A stretch of 64,000 nt of DNA from Chlamydoabsidia padenii (GCA_025330725.1 JAIWND010000005.1:496001-560000); one strand, 5' to 3'. Counted from the stretch's first letter, positions 24,938 through 36,100 are shown. Made by a program: numbers and translations. The notes: generated from the sequence alone by a model not told the origin.

Positions 24938-25687
24938 GGCGAATAATAATCACAAAGTGAATATGGGTGTAAAGGAATAATAAAAAAAAAAGGTGATGAA
25001 AGACAAGTTGATGGTATTTATGTCAATTCAGAATCATGTGGACCCTTGAGAGACATATGTGATTATTCCAAGTTGGCATATGAAAAATAGACTGGTAAAA
25101 CAGTTTAAGATTAATACAATTCGAAACATGTTTGAAAAAGATATGTATCCTTTATTTTTTATTTTTAACAGTAAGACAAAACATTACAACTATAGTAAAC
25201 AAAGTAGACCAATAATAAAACTAATCATTTACTAAAAGACTATACTACAATACTAAATCTACATACAAGGTAAAGAGAGTAAAAAGGAAGGGAGAGGAAG
25301 TTGACTTGTCAACCTCAAACCAAGAGATTGCTATATTGACATTTGATGTTTCAGTCAAAGGACCCAGTCTTGACCACTCCGTTGAGTTTTAAGTAATATG
25401 ATTATCCTATCAATGTGATCATCAATAATAACAATCATACACAGACCAAAGCATACACGTTTTGTTTCACATATTGTTTATTGCCTGAGCAAGTATCCAT
25501 ATGACATGGATTCCGATTATACATACCTTGTTTTTATTACCTCCAATGTCCGTATGTGTGTGACGATACCTGATTCTGTTGTACAAAGCCTTTTTCGTTC
25601 ACCTAACCCATTGTTTTGGAGACCGCCAGGAGTTCCAAAAAGGTCAATGTCATCAGCGCAGTGTTGTCGATCAGGAACCAAATAGAC
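24938..25687. other. Intergenic region
   Basis: This is upstream of the Vip1-like gene. It includes its AT-rich leader and, on the minus strand at about 25565-25690, a stretch open in one frame (containing ADDIDLFGTPGGLQNN) that has no ATG and no matching splice to its neighbours. Nothing firm was seen. Confidence 0.4.
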
Positions 25688-25967
25688 TATTCCAAGTAAG
25701 ATGGGCTACAAATATCCACGCTATATTGGAAAAAAAAAAAGATACACCGTTTTCTGTTAGTGAAAGAAGTAAGAGTTATTCTTTGTTTTGTTCAAATAGT
25801 CACTTTTTTGTAAAGAGGGCACTTACCAGAGATGATATTGTGTTTCAGGAGAATTAGGGTGCCAGGGAGCAAAAAGTAGATTGTTCACCTTTATCATATA
25901 AAAGAAGAAGTAGTTTAATTACCTGCATGTGATTCCAAGTGAAGTGATTAGGGCAACCGTGAATCAT
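25688..25967 (-). CDS. Possible small spliced gene, 46 residues
   Basis: Three minus-strand exons with matching phases (25967-25923, 25888-25827, 25721-25688) encode a peptide starting MIHGCPNHFTWNHMQ and containing LLFAPWHPNSPE. A leader exon ending near 26070 with a GTAGTAAG donor would precede it. It would share the upstream region with the Tyr-rich gene at 26286. The aromatic and Pro-rich composition is unlike random AT-rich sequence, but there is no recognised family. It could instead be a fragment of a decayed gene. Confidence 0.28.
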
Positions 25968-26173
25968 GGCGCTAACAATAGGTGATAATAAGATAAACAC
26001 AGTGCTGTCAAGTGAGTACAGTAACAGAATGAGTAAAAAGAAGTTGTCAAAATACTTACTACGTAACAAGGAATTAAAGGCATGGGTGTATTCCCTGCTT
26101 TTAAAAAGGTTCACGAATGGATTAAGTAAAAGAGAGAGAGAAGAATAGATAACTCGCCACCCGTAAAAAAAGG

Positions 26174-26188
26174 AATTTCAATTCCCGC
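26174..26188 (+). promoter_or_regulatory. Recurrent promoter element (variant)
   Basis: It reads AATTTCAATTCCCGC, matching the E2F-like TTCCCGC core more closely than other copies. It is 98 bases upstream of the Tyr-rich gene and between it and the small minus-strand candidate. Confidence 0.5.
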
Positions 26189-26285
26189 TAGCGCCGTTGA
26201 ATAAAAAAGTAAAAAAAAAAAAAAAAAACGAAGTGTCTCTCTCCCCTCTACTTTTTACTTTTATTTTTTATACGAACTCAACAGA

Positions 26286-26620
26286 ATGGGCTCATCCTAT
26301 AGTACCATGAATGGTTACTATTATCCATACGAAGTAAGTGTATTTACCCTTTAAAGAACATTACTCACTCACATATAGGATACTAACTCACTCAATGGCA
26401 TTGTTGTATTGTGCAATAGTATAGAAGAGGTGGATTATGCGACAGTATAAGACGAAGAAACTACTACAGGTCATCAAGATACCGTAACTACTACCAACCT
26501 TCTTATGGCTATCCTCAACAATATCCTTACATGCCGGCATCTACACCATATCCAACGTATTACTACCCTCCTGTCTACACACCTTCCCCTTACTATTCAA
26601 GATACACACCTGTTTACTAC

Positions 26621-26626
<6 letters not shown>
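26286..26626 (+). CDS. Small Tyr/Pro/Arg-rich protein, 84 residues
   Basis: Two exons (26286-26333, 26420-26626) join in phase. The N-terminus is MGSSYSTMNGYYYPYE, followed by an Arg/Tyr-rich middle (RRRNYYRSSRYRNYYQ) and a Tyr/Pro repeat tail (YPQQYPYMPASTPYPTYYYP ... ending PVYYK). About one residue in three is Tyr. There is no signal peptide, no Cys pair and no known domain. The intron has a clean GTAAGT and AATAG, and codon bias follows neighbouring genes (CAA, TAC), which argues for a real gene. It has the composition of a low-complexity, possibly phase-separating or RNA-associated peptide; the function is unknown. It is followed by a TA microsatellite. Confidence 0.6.
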
Positions 26627-26661
<35 letters not shown>

Positions 26662-27224
26662 TTACCCCACCTTATACCCTATAAGTTAGTCTATCCCAAG
26701 AAAACGTTTGACACTAGGTCCTTTGCCCTCTTGGAGTTATCTTTATTGTCTTAATAAACTACTACTACTTTTTTTTATATCTTTATGGCTGCCCCACGTG
26801 TCTTGTATTTAGGAACAGAAATGTGACCGCATCCGCCTTACTCGATTACATCGTTTTTTGTTTATTTGTACTTACTCAGCGTCTAGTATTCTTTGGTAAT
26901 GGAATCAGGTGATGAGATTCAGACGAGCGGGATGATGTATCGGCTTTTTTGTCATCCTTTCAGTTTGTCTTTTTTGATTGGGTGAGTGCCAGACAAAGAG
27001 CGGCGATTAAACATTTGAGGGAGGGGAAAGATCTGCATAAGCGTTACACACCAATGATGTGGGGTAATAAAAAAAGGCAAACAGAATCAGACAATGTATA
27101 AGAAAAGACAGTTATAATACAAAAGGAGATTTATTTCGATACTAATTGATATTCTATAACTATAACTATAACTATAATTAGAGTAAAAACAAGATCCGTT
27201 ATCTAATGATGGGAGAGTCATTGT
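26627..27224. other. Intergenic region
   Basis: This contains a TA microsatellite (26631-26660), the 3' end of the Tyr-rich gene (AATAAACTAC near 26753), and an ACTATA repeat near 27160-27178. No gene was seen. Confidence 0.5.
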
Positions 27225-28555
27225 TTACTTGTACTTGTCAAAAAGAGCCACAGCACGAGCATGATCCACATTACCACCACTTAGGACCAATCCAATCCGT
27301 TTCAAGTGTTGTTCCCTGGCCATGCGATGAAAGTCCTTGTTGTAAAGCGCCACTGCCACACTGACGGCGGCACTAGGTTCGATACATAACTTGACCCGGC
27401 TCCATACCAAATACATTGCATCGACAATTTGTTTTTCCGTCACAGTATAAACCCCATCCACATGGCTCATCACCACCGGAAATGTCAGTTCACCTACATT
27501 AGTTAATAGTCCATCTGCCACCGAGGTCGCATCCACAGGATTGCATTGTCGTCGTTCGAGACATTGCTGGTAATAATCGGCTGCTGAGGCTTGTATGGAT
27601 TCAGGTGATGATGATAATGACGACTTTCGTTGATTGTTGTCTTTTTGTTCACCATAGTAGAAGGATCGGTAGGTATCGTTGACCAATTCGGGTTCAGCAC
27701 CAAAGACGTAAATGTTAGTACCAATTGATTTTGCCGCCACAGCACAACCGGATGTAAGCCCTAATAGAAAGATGATTAGTATGAGATCCCTCTTTATATA
27801 TATATATATATATATTACCTCCACCGCCAATAGGTGTAATAAGTCCATCTAATACTGTTCCTTGTTCATTTGTTTGAGTGATGAATTCCAAAGCCACTGT
27901 TCCTTGTCCAGCCATAACGTTAACATTATCAAATGGATGTATCATTGTTGCCCCAGTTTCCTGTATCACCTTGTCAGCCTATCAAAAACCGTGTGAGACA
28001 TTAATCAGCAGTGACGATGATGTTTTGCTTACCGCCTTTTCGCGAGCTTCCAAAGTAGGTTCACATTCGATCACCTTACCACCATATCCACGCACAGCCT
28101 CTTTTTTTACTTGAGGAGCATTACTTGGCATCACCACATAAGCAGGAATACCACGGTCCAGTGCAGCTTTTGCCAAAGCCTGAGCATGATTACCTGAGGA
28201 ATGAGTCACCACACCTTTTGCCGCCGCGGTATTTGATAAGAGGTTGATAGCATTAGTAGCTCCACGAATTTTGAATGCTTGAATGTAAAGTAAAAAACAA
28301 GTAAAAAAAAAAAAAAAAAAAGATGAGTATCATTAGCATAAAACATGATTTATCGTCGAGTTGCTTCTTTTCTGTTTACTTACAACCTGTTTTTTGAAGT
28401 GGTTCACACTTTAGATATAACTCTAGAGGGCAGTTGCTGTTGGTGGAGGCAATCTTGTTTAAAGTAGAGCTTGTTAGGACAGGTGTACGGTGTACATTAA
28501 TACGAGCAGCAGCAGCTTGAATATCTTCAATAGTTATTGATGATATAGGTGTCAT
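27225..28555 (-). CDS. Serine racemase / threonine dehydratase-type PLP enzyme
   Basis: Four exons on the minus strand (28555-28384, 28277-28033, 27978-27819, 27760-27225) give 370 residues. The enzyme is fold-type II PLP-dependent: the Schiff-base lysine lies in SFKIRGA at about residue 60, the phosphate loop in TPIGGGGLTSGCAVA, SSGNHAQALA is conserved, and the SGGN motif (LVLSGGNVDHARA) is near the C-terminus. Family members dehydrate or racemise L-serine, L-threonine or related amino acids; substrate cannot be told. An insert of about 40 residues, SFYYGEQKDNNQRKSSLSSS and a following Gln/Arg-rich stretch, sits between the AEP and VADGL motifs where homologues have a short loop. There is no C-terminal ACT domain, so it is not the classical isoleucine-pathway Ilv1. 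It shares a 226-bp promoter with Gpi18. Confidence 0.88.
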
Positions 28556-28781
28556 GTTGAGTCGAATTGTCAGTTGAGCAAGATAAGATAATTAAAGTGG
28601 AAGAGAAAGTGAGAAAGGAAGGGAGGGCTGTGATTTTATTATTTTAAAAGACCGACCGCCCAGCGGCCCAAGAGTTCACACAGGGAAAAAAAAAAAAAAA
28701 AAAAAAGAGAATTCAAAATCCCGCCTTTTCTCTCCTCTTTACATTTTGTTTGTAAACTGCCACTCTCACCCAACTTGCTAA
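28556..28781. promoter_or_regulatory. Compact bidirectional promoter (dehydratase / GPI18)
   Basis: Only 226 bases separate the two start codons. The region carries an A23 tract (28686-28706) followed at once by the recurrent element ATTCAAAATCCCGCC (28711-28725), 57 bases before the Gpi18 ATG and 156 from the dehydratase ATG. Confidence 0.6.
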
Positions 28782-30306
28782 ATGACACCTGTGGGTGAGA
28801 TATACTACTTTGCCACCTTAACACGAATAGTCACTATCATTCTCGGCGTCTTATCATACACATGGACAAAAAGTTACGACACATCAACAGACCTCATCTT
28901 ACCCACCAATACAGCCTACAACCATCTCCACTTCCTCAACATCTTTGTACGCTGGGACGCCGTTTACTTTCTCCACATTGCTGAACATGGTTATGTTTAT
29001 GAACAAGAAACTGCCTTTTTTCCATTGTTACCTTATGTGTCAAACTATCTCTCCCAAACAGGTTTGTATTCCATAACAACTAAATCTGTCAACTGGTCGC
29101 TCATCACCTTTTATTATAGTATTTATGCCTTTACAGCAATTTGTTGGTAGACAATATACCATTGTCATTGTAGGTGCTCTTATAACGAATCTGTCCTTTG
29201 TTCTTGCTGCTGGCTATCTATACAAGTAAGTATACCTTTAAGAAGAAGTAGAGGAGGAGGGACACTGACTGTACCTAATCTATTTTTAGGTTAACGCGAT
29301 TGATCTACCCTGGCGATCCCAAATTGGCGAAATACTCGACTGTTGCCTTTTGTCTCTCTTTACCATCCATGTTTATGTCAGCATTCTATACAGAATCTGT
29401 ATTTGCTCTGCTTAGTTTTATGGGGATGTATCATTTTCACAAGCAACGTTATCTTTTGGCGTCCATTCTCTGGGGTTTGGCATCATTAGCACGATCCAAT
29501 GCTATCGTCTATGTAGGCTTTTTTATCTATGAATTCATTATCTGTCGGTACCAACAACAATCTCTCAAGGTAAGATCATTTCATACTTTGGAAAAAACAA
29601 AAGCAAAATCATCAACTAATCACCCTCTCCATATAGTCACTGATCTCTGGAACCCTTCAAGCAATGTTTTACTCACTGATTACAGTCTCTGGATTCACTG
29701 GTTTCCAATACAGCCTTTATTTGACATACTGTGACCAAACATCCACGTTCGACCAACGACCATGGTGCACCAACTTGCCTCCTTTGGTTTACTCCTTTGT
29801 GCAAAAAGAATACTGGGGAAATGGATTCCTGGCATATTATGAACTAAAGCAAATTCCTAACTTTTTATTGGCCATGCCTATCATAGGTCTCAGCGTGGGT
29901 GGATTGTATCTATTTATAACCAAAGACTGGATTCGGTGGTTAACGTTAGGTCAAGTCAATCATGGCTCATCTGGTAAAGCTGCGATGAATGGAATAGCAA
30001 TGTATCATACTCACAGTTTGGTTTTTAATAGGTGAACGATCTTTTACGAGTAACAAGGCAACTGTGTATATGTATTTGTGGGCCTTTTTGTTACTCTATA
30101 CTGTCACCTGTATGCACGTCCAAGTCATCCTCCGATTCTTCACTTCTTTGCCTCCATTGTATTGGTACATTGGTTATTTATGGTCTCATGGTCTACGATG
30201 CTCTTCTGAATATCAAGGCTGGATTGCAAATGGTATATTCTATTACTCTGTTTTGTATGGACTCGTTGGTATCATTCTCTTCTCGGCATTTTTACCCCCA
30301 GCTTAG
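28782..30306 (+). CDS. GPI18: GPI mannosyltransferase 2 (PIG-V / Gpi18)
   Basis: Five exons (28782-29061, 29120-29225, 29290-29569, 29637-29973, 30032-30306) give 425 residues. The enzyme adds the second mannose to the glycosylphosphatidylinositol anchor in the ER membrane. Diagnostic motifs are seen: RWDAVYFLHIAEHGYVYEQE with TAFFPLLP (the luminal catalytic loop with its WD), then FYTESVFALLSF and WGLASLARSNA in later helices. The hydropathy fits a many-helix membrane protein. Length is close to the family norm (about 430-500). Confidence 0.93.
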
Positions 30307-30924
30307 ATGTCATTTATTATATTAGAATAGTTATATTACCCGTTTTGTTATGTATGATATGTTATCACTAATAAAATTAAAAAAAAAAAGATTTATATAC
30401 ACATCCTTTCGGAATCTTGACCCAATATGACCAATAACTCGAACAAAAAGTCAACCCTTTTATCATATAGCAATGAAGAGAGGAATGACTGGGGTAGGCG
30501 GGTGTTGAAAATGTATTTCAGCATGAATTTCGGGATATGAAAAAGGAGACCTTTAAATCATGAACAATCATAAAGTCCACCTCTTTTGTATACCGCAGGC
30601 AAGATTTATTACATCAGGACAGTATGATAGTGAGTATTTGATCAAAGTATAAGGTACATGTTTATCGTGATCAGCTATCAAACTAAGTTATAAGACAAAA
30701 GTGACAGGAGATAAAGTTTATTTTGAGAGTAAACGATATATATATATATATAAAGACTGTGCAAAGCTTTATTAAAATATAACAATCATCTAATTACTGA
30801 ATATAGAGACTAATACTAAAGGAGAGTGTGGAGGAGATAGAATAAAGATATACAATGCTAGTTGTGTGGAATTTAAACCATCAAAGGGTGTAGAGGGTGT
30901 AGTTAAGAGTAAGATCCATCAGGT
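30307..30924. other. Tail-to-tail intergenic region
   Basis: This holds the 3' ends of Gpi18 (AATAAAATTAAA near 30370) and Grx5. Two weak variants of the recurrent element lie at about 30498-30512 and 30530-30543, and a TA repeat at about 30738-30752. No gene was seen. Confidence 0.45.
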
Positions 30925-31619
30925 TTATTGTTTAGGTTCTTCTTCGATTTCTTCAGGGATAATACGTTCCTTGATCAAGAGTTCTTCCAAATCACCGGAT
31001 TGATGCATGTTCAATAAGATATCACAGCCACCAACGAATTCACCATTAATATAGACTTGAGGAATAGTAGGCCATTCAGAGTATTCCTTGATACCTTGTC
31101 GCAAATCATCGTCGGCTAATACGTTGAAGGTTTGTACATCCTTATCAAAATCAACACCTTGGACTTGCATGATTTGTACAGCAGCCCGACTGAAGCCACA
31201 CTATAATCATATATTATATTATATAATATATTATAAAGTTGATCAGTTCCCATACAATGTCACTTTCTTCAAAGGGTTTGTTTTTATGTAATAGAGTGAT
31301 TGATCTTACCATGGGTTCATCAGAGGTACCTTTCATAAAAAGCACAACAGGCTTGGACTTGATATCCTATATAGTTCATAAACAAGAAAGAGAAATAAGT
31401 ATAAATATAATGATAAAAGACAACGACGACTTACTTGATCCAACTTTGCACGAAGAGAATCAGATAACCAACGAGCCCACATGGGTCCAGCAACAGAGCG
31501 AGTGTTGGTCATGGGTCGCACCAAAGAAGACTAAATAATACAAAAGGAGGTTGATAAAAGGATCATATCAAAGTGAATAGAGTACTTACGGTACGAGTGG
31601 CAGCACGGAAGAAGTTCAT
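30925..31619 (-). CDS. GRX5: Mitochondrial monothiol glutaredoxin
   Basis: Four exons (31619-31590, 31530-31435, 31366-31310, 31200-30925) give 152 residues. Grx5 carries and transfers [2Fe-2S] clusters in the mitochondrial iron-sulphur assembly pathway. The active site CGFS begins exon 4 (residue 62), preceded by [15 protein letters not shown] and followed by [20 protein letters not shown], which holds the cis-Pro and glutathione-binding GGCD motifs. The first 35-40 residues are Arg-rich with few acids ([23 protein letters not shown]), as expected for a mitochondrial presequence. It is head-to-head with WRAP73 across 202 bases. Confidence 0.95.
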
Positions 31620-31821
31620 TTGGGGAAGGATTGTTCAATTAGAGGGAAAGAAAAAAGAGAAATATGACAAATGCAAAGTGACTTTTTGCGCTTTTGAAAA
31701 AAACATAGGACTCACAAAATTTCGAGGGTCCGATCGGGATTTGAATTTCAGGAAACCATTTTTTTAAGGGAAAATCGCGATTCTCTCTCTCTTGTTCCTT
31801 ACTCAACAACAATAATCTTTA
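31620..31821. promoter_or_regulatory. Compact bidirectional promoter (GRX5 / WRAP73)
   Basis: It has 202 bases between start codons. The recurrent element lies at 31735-31750 (CGGGATTTGAATTTCA on the plus strand), 115 bases from the Grx5 ATG and 71 from the WRAP73 ATG, close to the middle. Confidence 0.6.
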
Positions 31822-33683
31822 ATGGAATTCAACTTTAGTCACATCTACCGCCATAGTCATTACCATTGCCTCCTTTCACCTGATAACAAATATGTCGCCA
31901 ATGCAGAAGGTACTAGTGTGGTGATCCGGGGACACTCTCAAGAATTAATGGTCATGCACGTCTTTGAAACGAATCAACAGGTGGACTGGATGAGTTGGTC
32001 TCCTGATGCTCAATATATTGCGACCATGAACCGACAACACTCGATTGCTAATATATGGTCCATGAACGACGTTCATCTCAAGATCACCTTGTCCGATCAT
32101 AGATTTGGCACGTTACAAGCTTGGTGGTCACCTGATTCCTCAAGTTTACTAGTCTCCTCTGACCTTGACGTAAGTACTGACACCATGATTAATGTTAAAC
32201 TAACCGTATGTATGATTCTATTGACTTGTATAGCTTAGAATTACAGTATGGATGTTTATCAAGAACCAAGTCAAGTATCTTTATCAACCAAAGATTATGG
32301 ATATAGGATGTGTACCAAGTCCGGATGGGAAATACATGGCGGTGGTGGAAAAGAAGGATAATAAGGATTATGTGAACCTACTGGATGGAAAATCATACGT
32401 CTTACTAAAGGTAAAAACAAGGGTGGAGGTGGAGGGGGGGAAAATGAAATCAACTAAAGATTACTTCTTTTTAGCAATTCCTCTTGGACACAACAGATGT
32501 GGTCAAATTGATTTGGTCTCCCGATAGCTTATTTCTTGCTGCTATAGACATTTGTATTTATGTAAGTAAAGTAAAGGGGCAGTGGGAATCAGGGTCTAAT
32601 GGTACTAACATTTATTATGGTGGTGGGATCGAATAGTATAAAGTGGTAATATATCGACTGGATGGGGAACTTGAATACACTTATTCGGCTTATAACAGTG
32701 GACTAGGTATCAAATCTGTATCTTGGCACGATCGACTGTTGGCTATTGGAAGTTATGATGGAAATGTAAGTATAGAGTGGTAAAGGAATATGTTACATGA
32801 ATTCTCATATATATACTTGTATTTAATAGATAAGAATCATCAACACAAACAGCTGGCAATTAGTTACAACCCTGTCACAAACTCATCTTCTCAAACCTCG
32901 AAAATACAATGATTTGGTAAATAGGATCATCCTCATCATCATAATCATCATCTCATATGATACTGTTGATTTCTTATAGACACTCTATGAAGAATACCGA
33001 TTACCACACACTACTCGCCCAACCTTGGATCCAAAAGTAGACTGTAAGTACAATAAAGGGGGGGGGACTAGACTATGTTAACTCATCTACCTTTTTATAT
33101 ATAGTTAAACTTGTAACACAACGACCTGTCCAATTACCTAAACTTCGACCAGAATATAACAAACATAATCCTAGTATCGGAATTGGGGAATGTCATTTTT
33201 GCATGGATGGGTCTTTACTGGCAACAAAAAATGGTAACTTGTACTACATCCAAACCCCGCTTTATTCACCTTCTCTCTCTTTCTTCTAGATGCAATGCCA
33301 ACAACATTATGGATATGGGACGTACGGCAACTTGAAGTATGTTTTATCGTATCACATTTGAACCCGGTACGACAGATCAAATGGAATCCCAAATATGCTC
33401 ATGTCTTGGCCATACTGTCTGGAGATGAAAATGCTTATATGATATACCAAGACTCGAACTCTGCGATGAAAATTATACCCTTTACTGTGCCGACAAGTAA
33501 GTAATAGGAAAAAAAAAAAAAAAAGGAGGGCAATGTAATCCAATGATGAAACTGAACTTTTACTCTTCTCCTTTTGTAGGCGGATTCTCGGTACAACAAC
33601 TAGAATGGAGTCAAGATGGGAAAAACTTGCTATTATTAGATCGTCATTTGCTTTGTTTAGTATCATTACCTAGTTTATATTAA
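31822..33683 (+). CDS. WRAP73: WD-repeat protein of the WRAP73 (WDR8) family
   Basis: Nine exons (31822-32169, 32234-32410, 32475-32561, 32637-32765, 32830-32916, 32980-33043, 33105-33233, 33290-33496, 33580-33683) give 443 residues. WRAP73/Wdr8 works with SSX2IP/Msd1 at microtubule-organising centres to anchor spindle microtubules. Family landmarks are present: an N-terminal [33 protein letters not shown] with [32 protein letters not shown], and [14 protein letters not shown]. The beta-propeller covers nearly the whole protein. Length matches the family (about 440-460). Confidence 0.93.
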
Positions 33684-34206
33684 CTCTTTTTTAAATTTAA
33701 TCAATAAAAAGTAACTCCTTTTATTCCATCCAACATTGTCTTCCTCTTTATCTTGCTTGATTGTCTTCGACTTTATTTTTAATTACCACACCTTGCAGGA
33801 ATGGTAAAGATGAAGGAGATTAATACGTCTGATCATCTTTGTGTATCCAACATTCATCGTGATCGTTATCCTTATTGTACGATACATGATACGCTATTTA
33901 TGCATAAATCACAAACCCAAAATTGAAATCCCGTCTGGGCCCTGTCCTCCGAAAGCAAGAGAATCCTGCCTGATAATTTTGATCTATTACTGCAGATGGT
34001 GTAGGACAACATATATATATGTTATTTTTGGTTTCTATTGTTTTAACGCAACAGCAGATAAAAGATAATACGTTTTTATTAAAAATGGATATAAGATTCT
34101 ATACTAGTAAGTACCAAATGTTAAAAAAAAAAGAAAAAAGAAAAAAGAGAGAGAGATACATGTATACTATAGGAAAACCATGTGAGTGTTTTGACCTCGG
34201 TGTAAA
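33684..34206. other. Tail-to-tail intergenic region
   Basis: This holds the 3' ends of WRAP73 (TCAATAAAAAG near 33700) and the RING gene. A variant element TTGAAATCCCG lies at 33923-33933, and purine tracts with GA repeats at 34126-34156. No gene was seen. Confidence 0.45.
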
Positions 34207-35583
34207 TCAATGAGTAGTAGGAGTGCAAGGTACCAATCGACAGATCGGACAAGAGTTATGTGCTTCGACCAGCCAACGATCGACACATTCCACATGAAAG
34301 ACATGGCGACATTTGAGGACCCGGACAGATTGTTTTGGTATAAAGTCATCCAGGCACACCAGACATCGTTCGGTATCTTGTAACATGCTCCGTTTTGTTG
34401 TTTCATCTGACCAGGAGAGAATGGGTAAAGTATCATCAATGACCTGTTGAGTGGTAGTAACAGGTCGAGCTGGACCCATGAGATTGGAGAGCCATAGTAA
34501 GTCTTCATAGGTAGGGTTGTCGGAGAGTCGTGCAAGAGCCGGATGAACGGGTGATCCACCACCCATCACATAGATCACCCAATGTCCACCACCGCTCGTT
34601 GTTGATGATGATGTATTTGATCGTGTAGATGATGATGATGATGATCGTAGTATTTCCCGCTGTTGTTGTTGCTGGTGATGATGATGATGGTGTTGTTGTT
34701 GTTGTTGAGTATGAGATGTATAATTCGTCCTGTTGGATTGAATGGATAATGGCATGGATTGCAAAGTAGCCAAAGAGGATGATGTAGAAATGGCTGAATG
34801 AGGTCGTCGTAAATAAGATCCAGTTGATAGTTGAGGTAGAATTGGTGAAGAAGGTGTTGGTGCAGGAGAGTGAGTGGATAGTATCGAAGGAGGTGAATCT
34901 ACTGCCGTACTAGGATGATAGCCCACAATAAAAATAGGGAGTACTGTTTGCTGTTGTTGTTGCTGTTGCTGGCCATCCACTATAGAAGAAGTTGGAGATT
35001 GTTGTCGTTGTCGCTGTTCTCTGTCTGTCTGCTGGTGTCGTATTGGCACAGGTACGTAGCGGAAATAAGGGGTATTGTTGGTTGTGTTATTATTACCATT
35101 ACTAGTGTTTGTGTGATCACCATTCACTGTTTCACCTAAAGGAAGAGATGACAAGACAGCAGACGAGATGATGTCAAGGATTTGAGAGATTTCAGACGAG
35201 TTGGAGATGGCTGATGTGGTTGATGCTGCCGAGCTGTTGGAAGGATGAGGGTCAATATGTAAGAATGGAAGTGGTGGAATAGGACTGGTGGCAGCCGCAG
35301 CAGCATGAGTAGCAGCTACTGTTGCTCGCCGAACTGACGAAGTGGTAGAAGGTTCTATTGATGTAGTAAAGTTGTCACTGGTGTTACTATTACTGTTGTG
35401 GTGGTGAGAAGAGGACGGTGCTGGTCCCCTTTGTCGTCCAAAGCGCCTGTTAGGATGAGTGTTGAGTCGACGAGATATCCTTCGAAAAAATGATAATGGG
35501 CGAGTGGAGTCGATGGAAGAAGAATGTAGGGTTCGGGTAGAAGCATTATCATGTCGAGCTGTGGTGGATGGCGTTTGACCCAT
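34207..35583 (-). CDS. RING-H2 finger protein, putative E3 ubiquitin ligase
   Basis: A single exon gives 458 residues from the ATG at 35583 (a longer frame upstream uses only a TTG). Residues about 395-437 form a RING-H2: CLVCLDDF, then VLKCRHVFHVECVDRWL and CPICR, with the C-H-H-C order at positions 3-6. Just upstream is a conserved fungal segment, SDNPTYEDLLWLSNLMGPAR. Residues 1-330 are Ser/Thr/Gln/His-rich and disordered, with a His/Gln run. The N-terminus MGQTPST fits the N-myristoylation pattern (Gly2, Ser6), which would tether the ligase to membranes; this is inference. A GA/TC microsatellite (35612-35638) lies in the leader. Confidence 0.85.
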   Translation of the reverse strand: MGQTPSTTARHDNASTRTLHSSSIDSTRPLSFFRRISRRLNTHPNRRFGRQRGPAPSSSHHHNSNSNTSDNFTTSIEPSTTSSVRRATVAATHAAAAATSPIPPLPFLHIDPHPSNSSAASTTSAISNSSEISQILDIISSAVLSSLPLGETVNGDHTNTSNGNNNTTNNTPYFRYVPVPIRHQQTDREQRQRQQSPTSSIVDGQQQQQQQQTVLPIFIVGYHPSTAVDSPPSILSTHSPAPTPSSPILPQLSTGSYLRRPHSAISTSSSLATLQSMPLSIQSNRTNYTSHTQQQQQHHHHHHQQQQQREILRSSSSSSTRSNTSSSTTSGGGHWVIYVMGGGSPVHPALARLSDNPTYEDLLWLSNLMGPARPVTTTQQVIDDTLPILSWSDETTKRSMLQDTERCLVCLDDFIPKQSVRVLKCRHVFHVECVDRWLVEAHNSCPICRLVPCTPTTH

Positions 35584-35972
35584 TATACAACGGAATGGTA
35601 AAGACAAAGACGGAGAGAGAGAGAGAGAGAGAGAGAGATAAAGAAAGAATTATTTATACAGGTTCATAAAAATAAGTTTATTATGGGAGTATATAAAAAA
35701 AGATGAGTGAAAATGGTAGGCAAGAAGGAAGAAGAGAGTGAAAAAAAAAAAAAAAAAAAAAGGGAAATTGAAAGAACACGAGCCATTTTATTTCAACGAA
35801 AAGGGCGAGCGGCATTTGAAAATCGGCATTTCAATTTCTCTGCCTTTTCTTTATTTTATCCCCCCCTTCAAAGTCAAGTATCAAACAAGATTGGTAATGG
35901 TATTTAAACAAGACATTTTTTATTGATAAATAACATATACTATACTAAAACTATACCAAGTGTATCAAAATA
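35584..35972. other. Intergenic region upstream of the RING gene
   Basis: This contains a GA microsatellite (35612-35638), an A23 tract (about 35741-35761) and a compound copy of the recurrent element (35809-35836), where GCGGCATTTGAAAAT is followed by GGCATTTCAATT. The 3' end of the coiled-coil gene follows. Confidence 0.45.
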
Positions 35973-36063
35973 TCATGACATTATGGATAAAGAGAGATTA
36001 TGCTTGTCAATCACCGAGGCCAGCTCTTCAATTTCGTCGTATGGCTGCTGATAATGATGATGC

Positions 36064-36100
<37 letters not shown>

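Noticed and set aside
35584..35607. Eight extra N-terminal residues on the RING protein
   Set aside because: They require a TTG start; the ATG at 35583 is the better start and gives the MGQ N-terminus.
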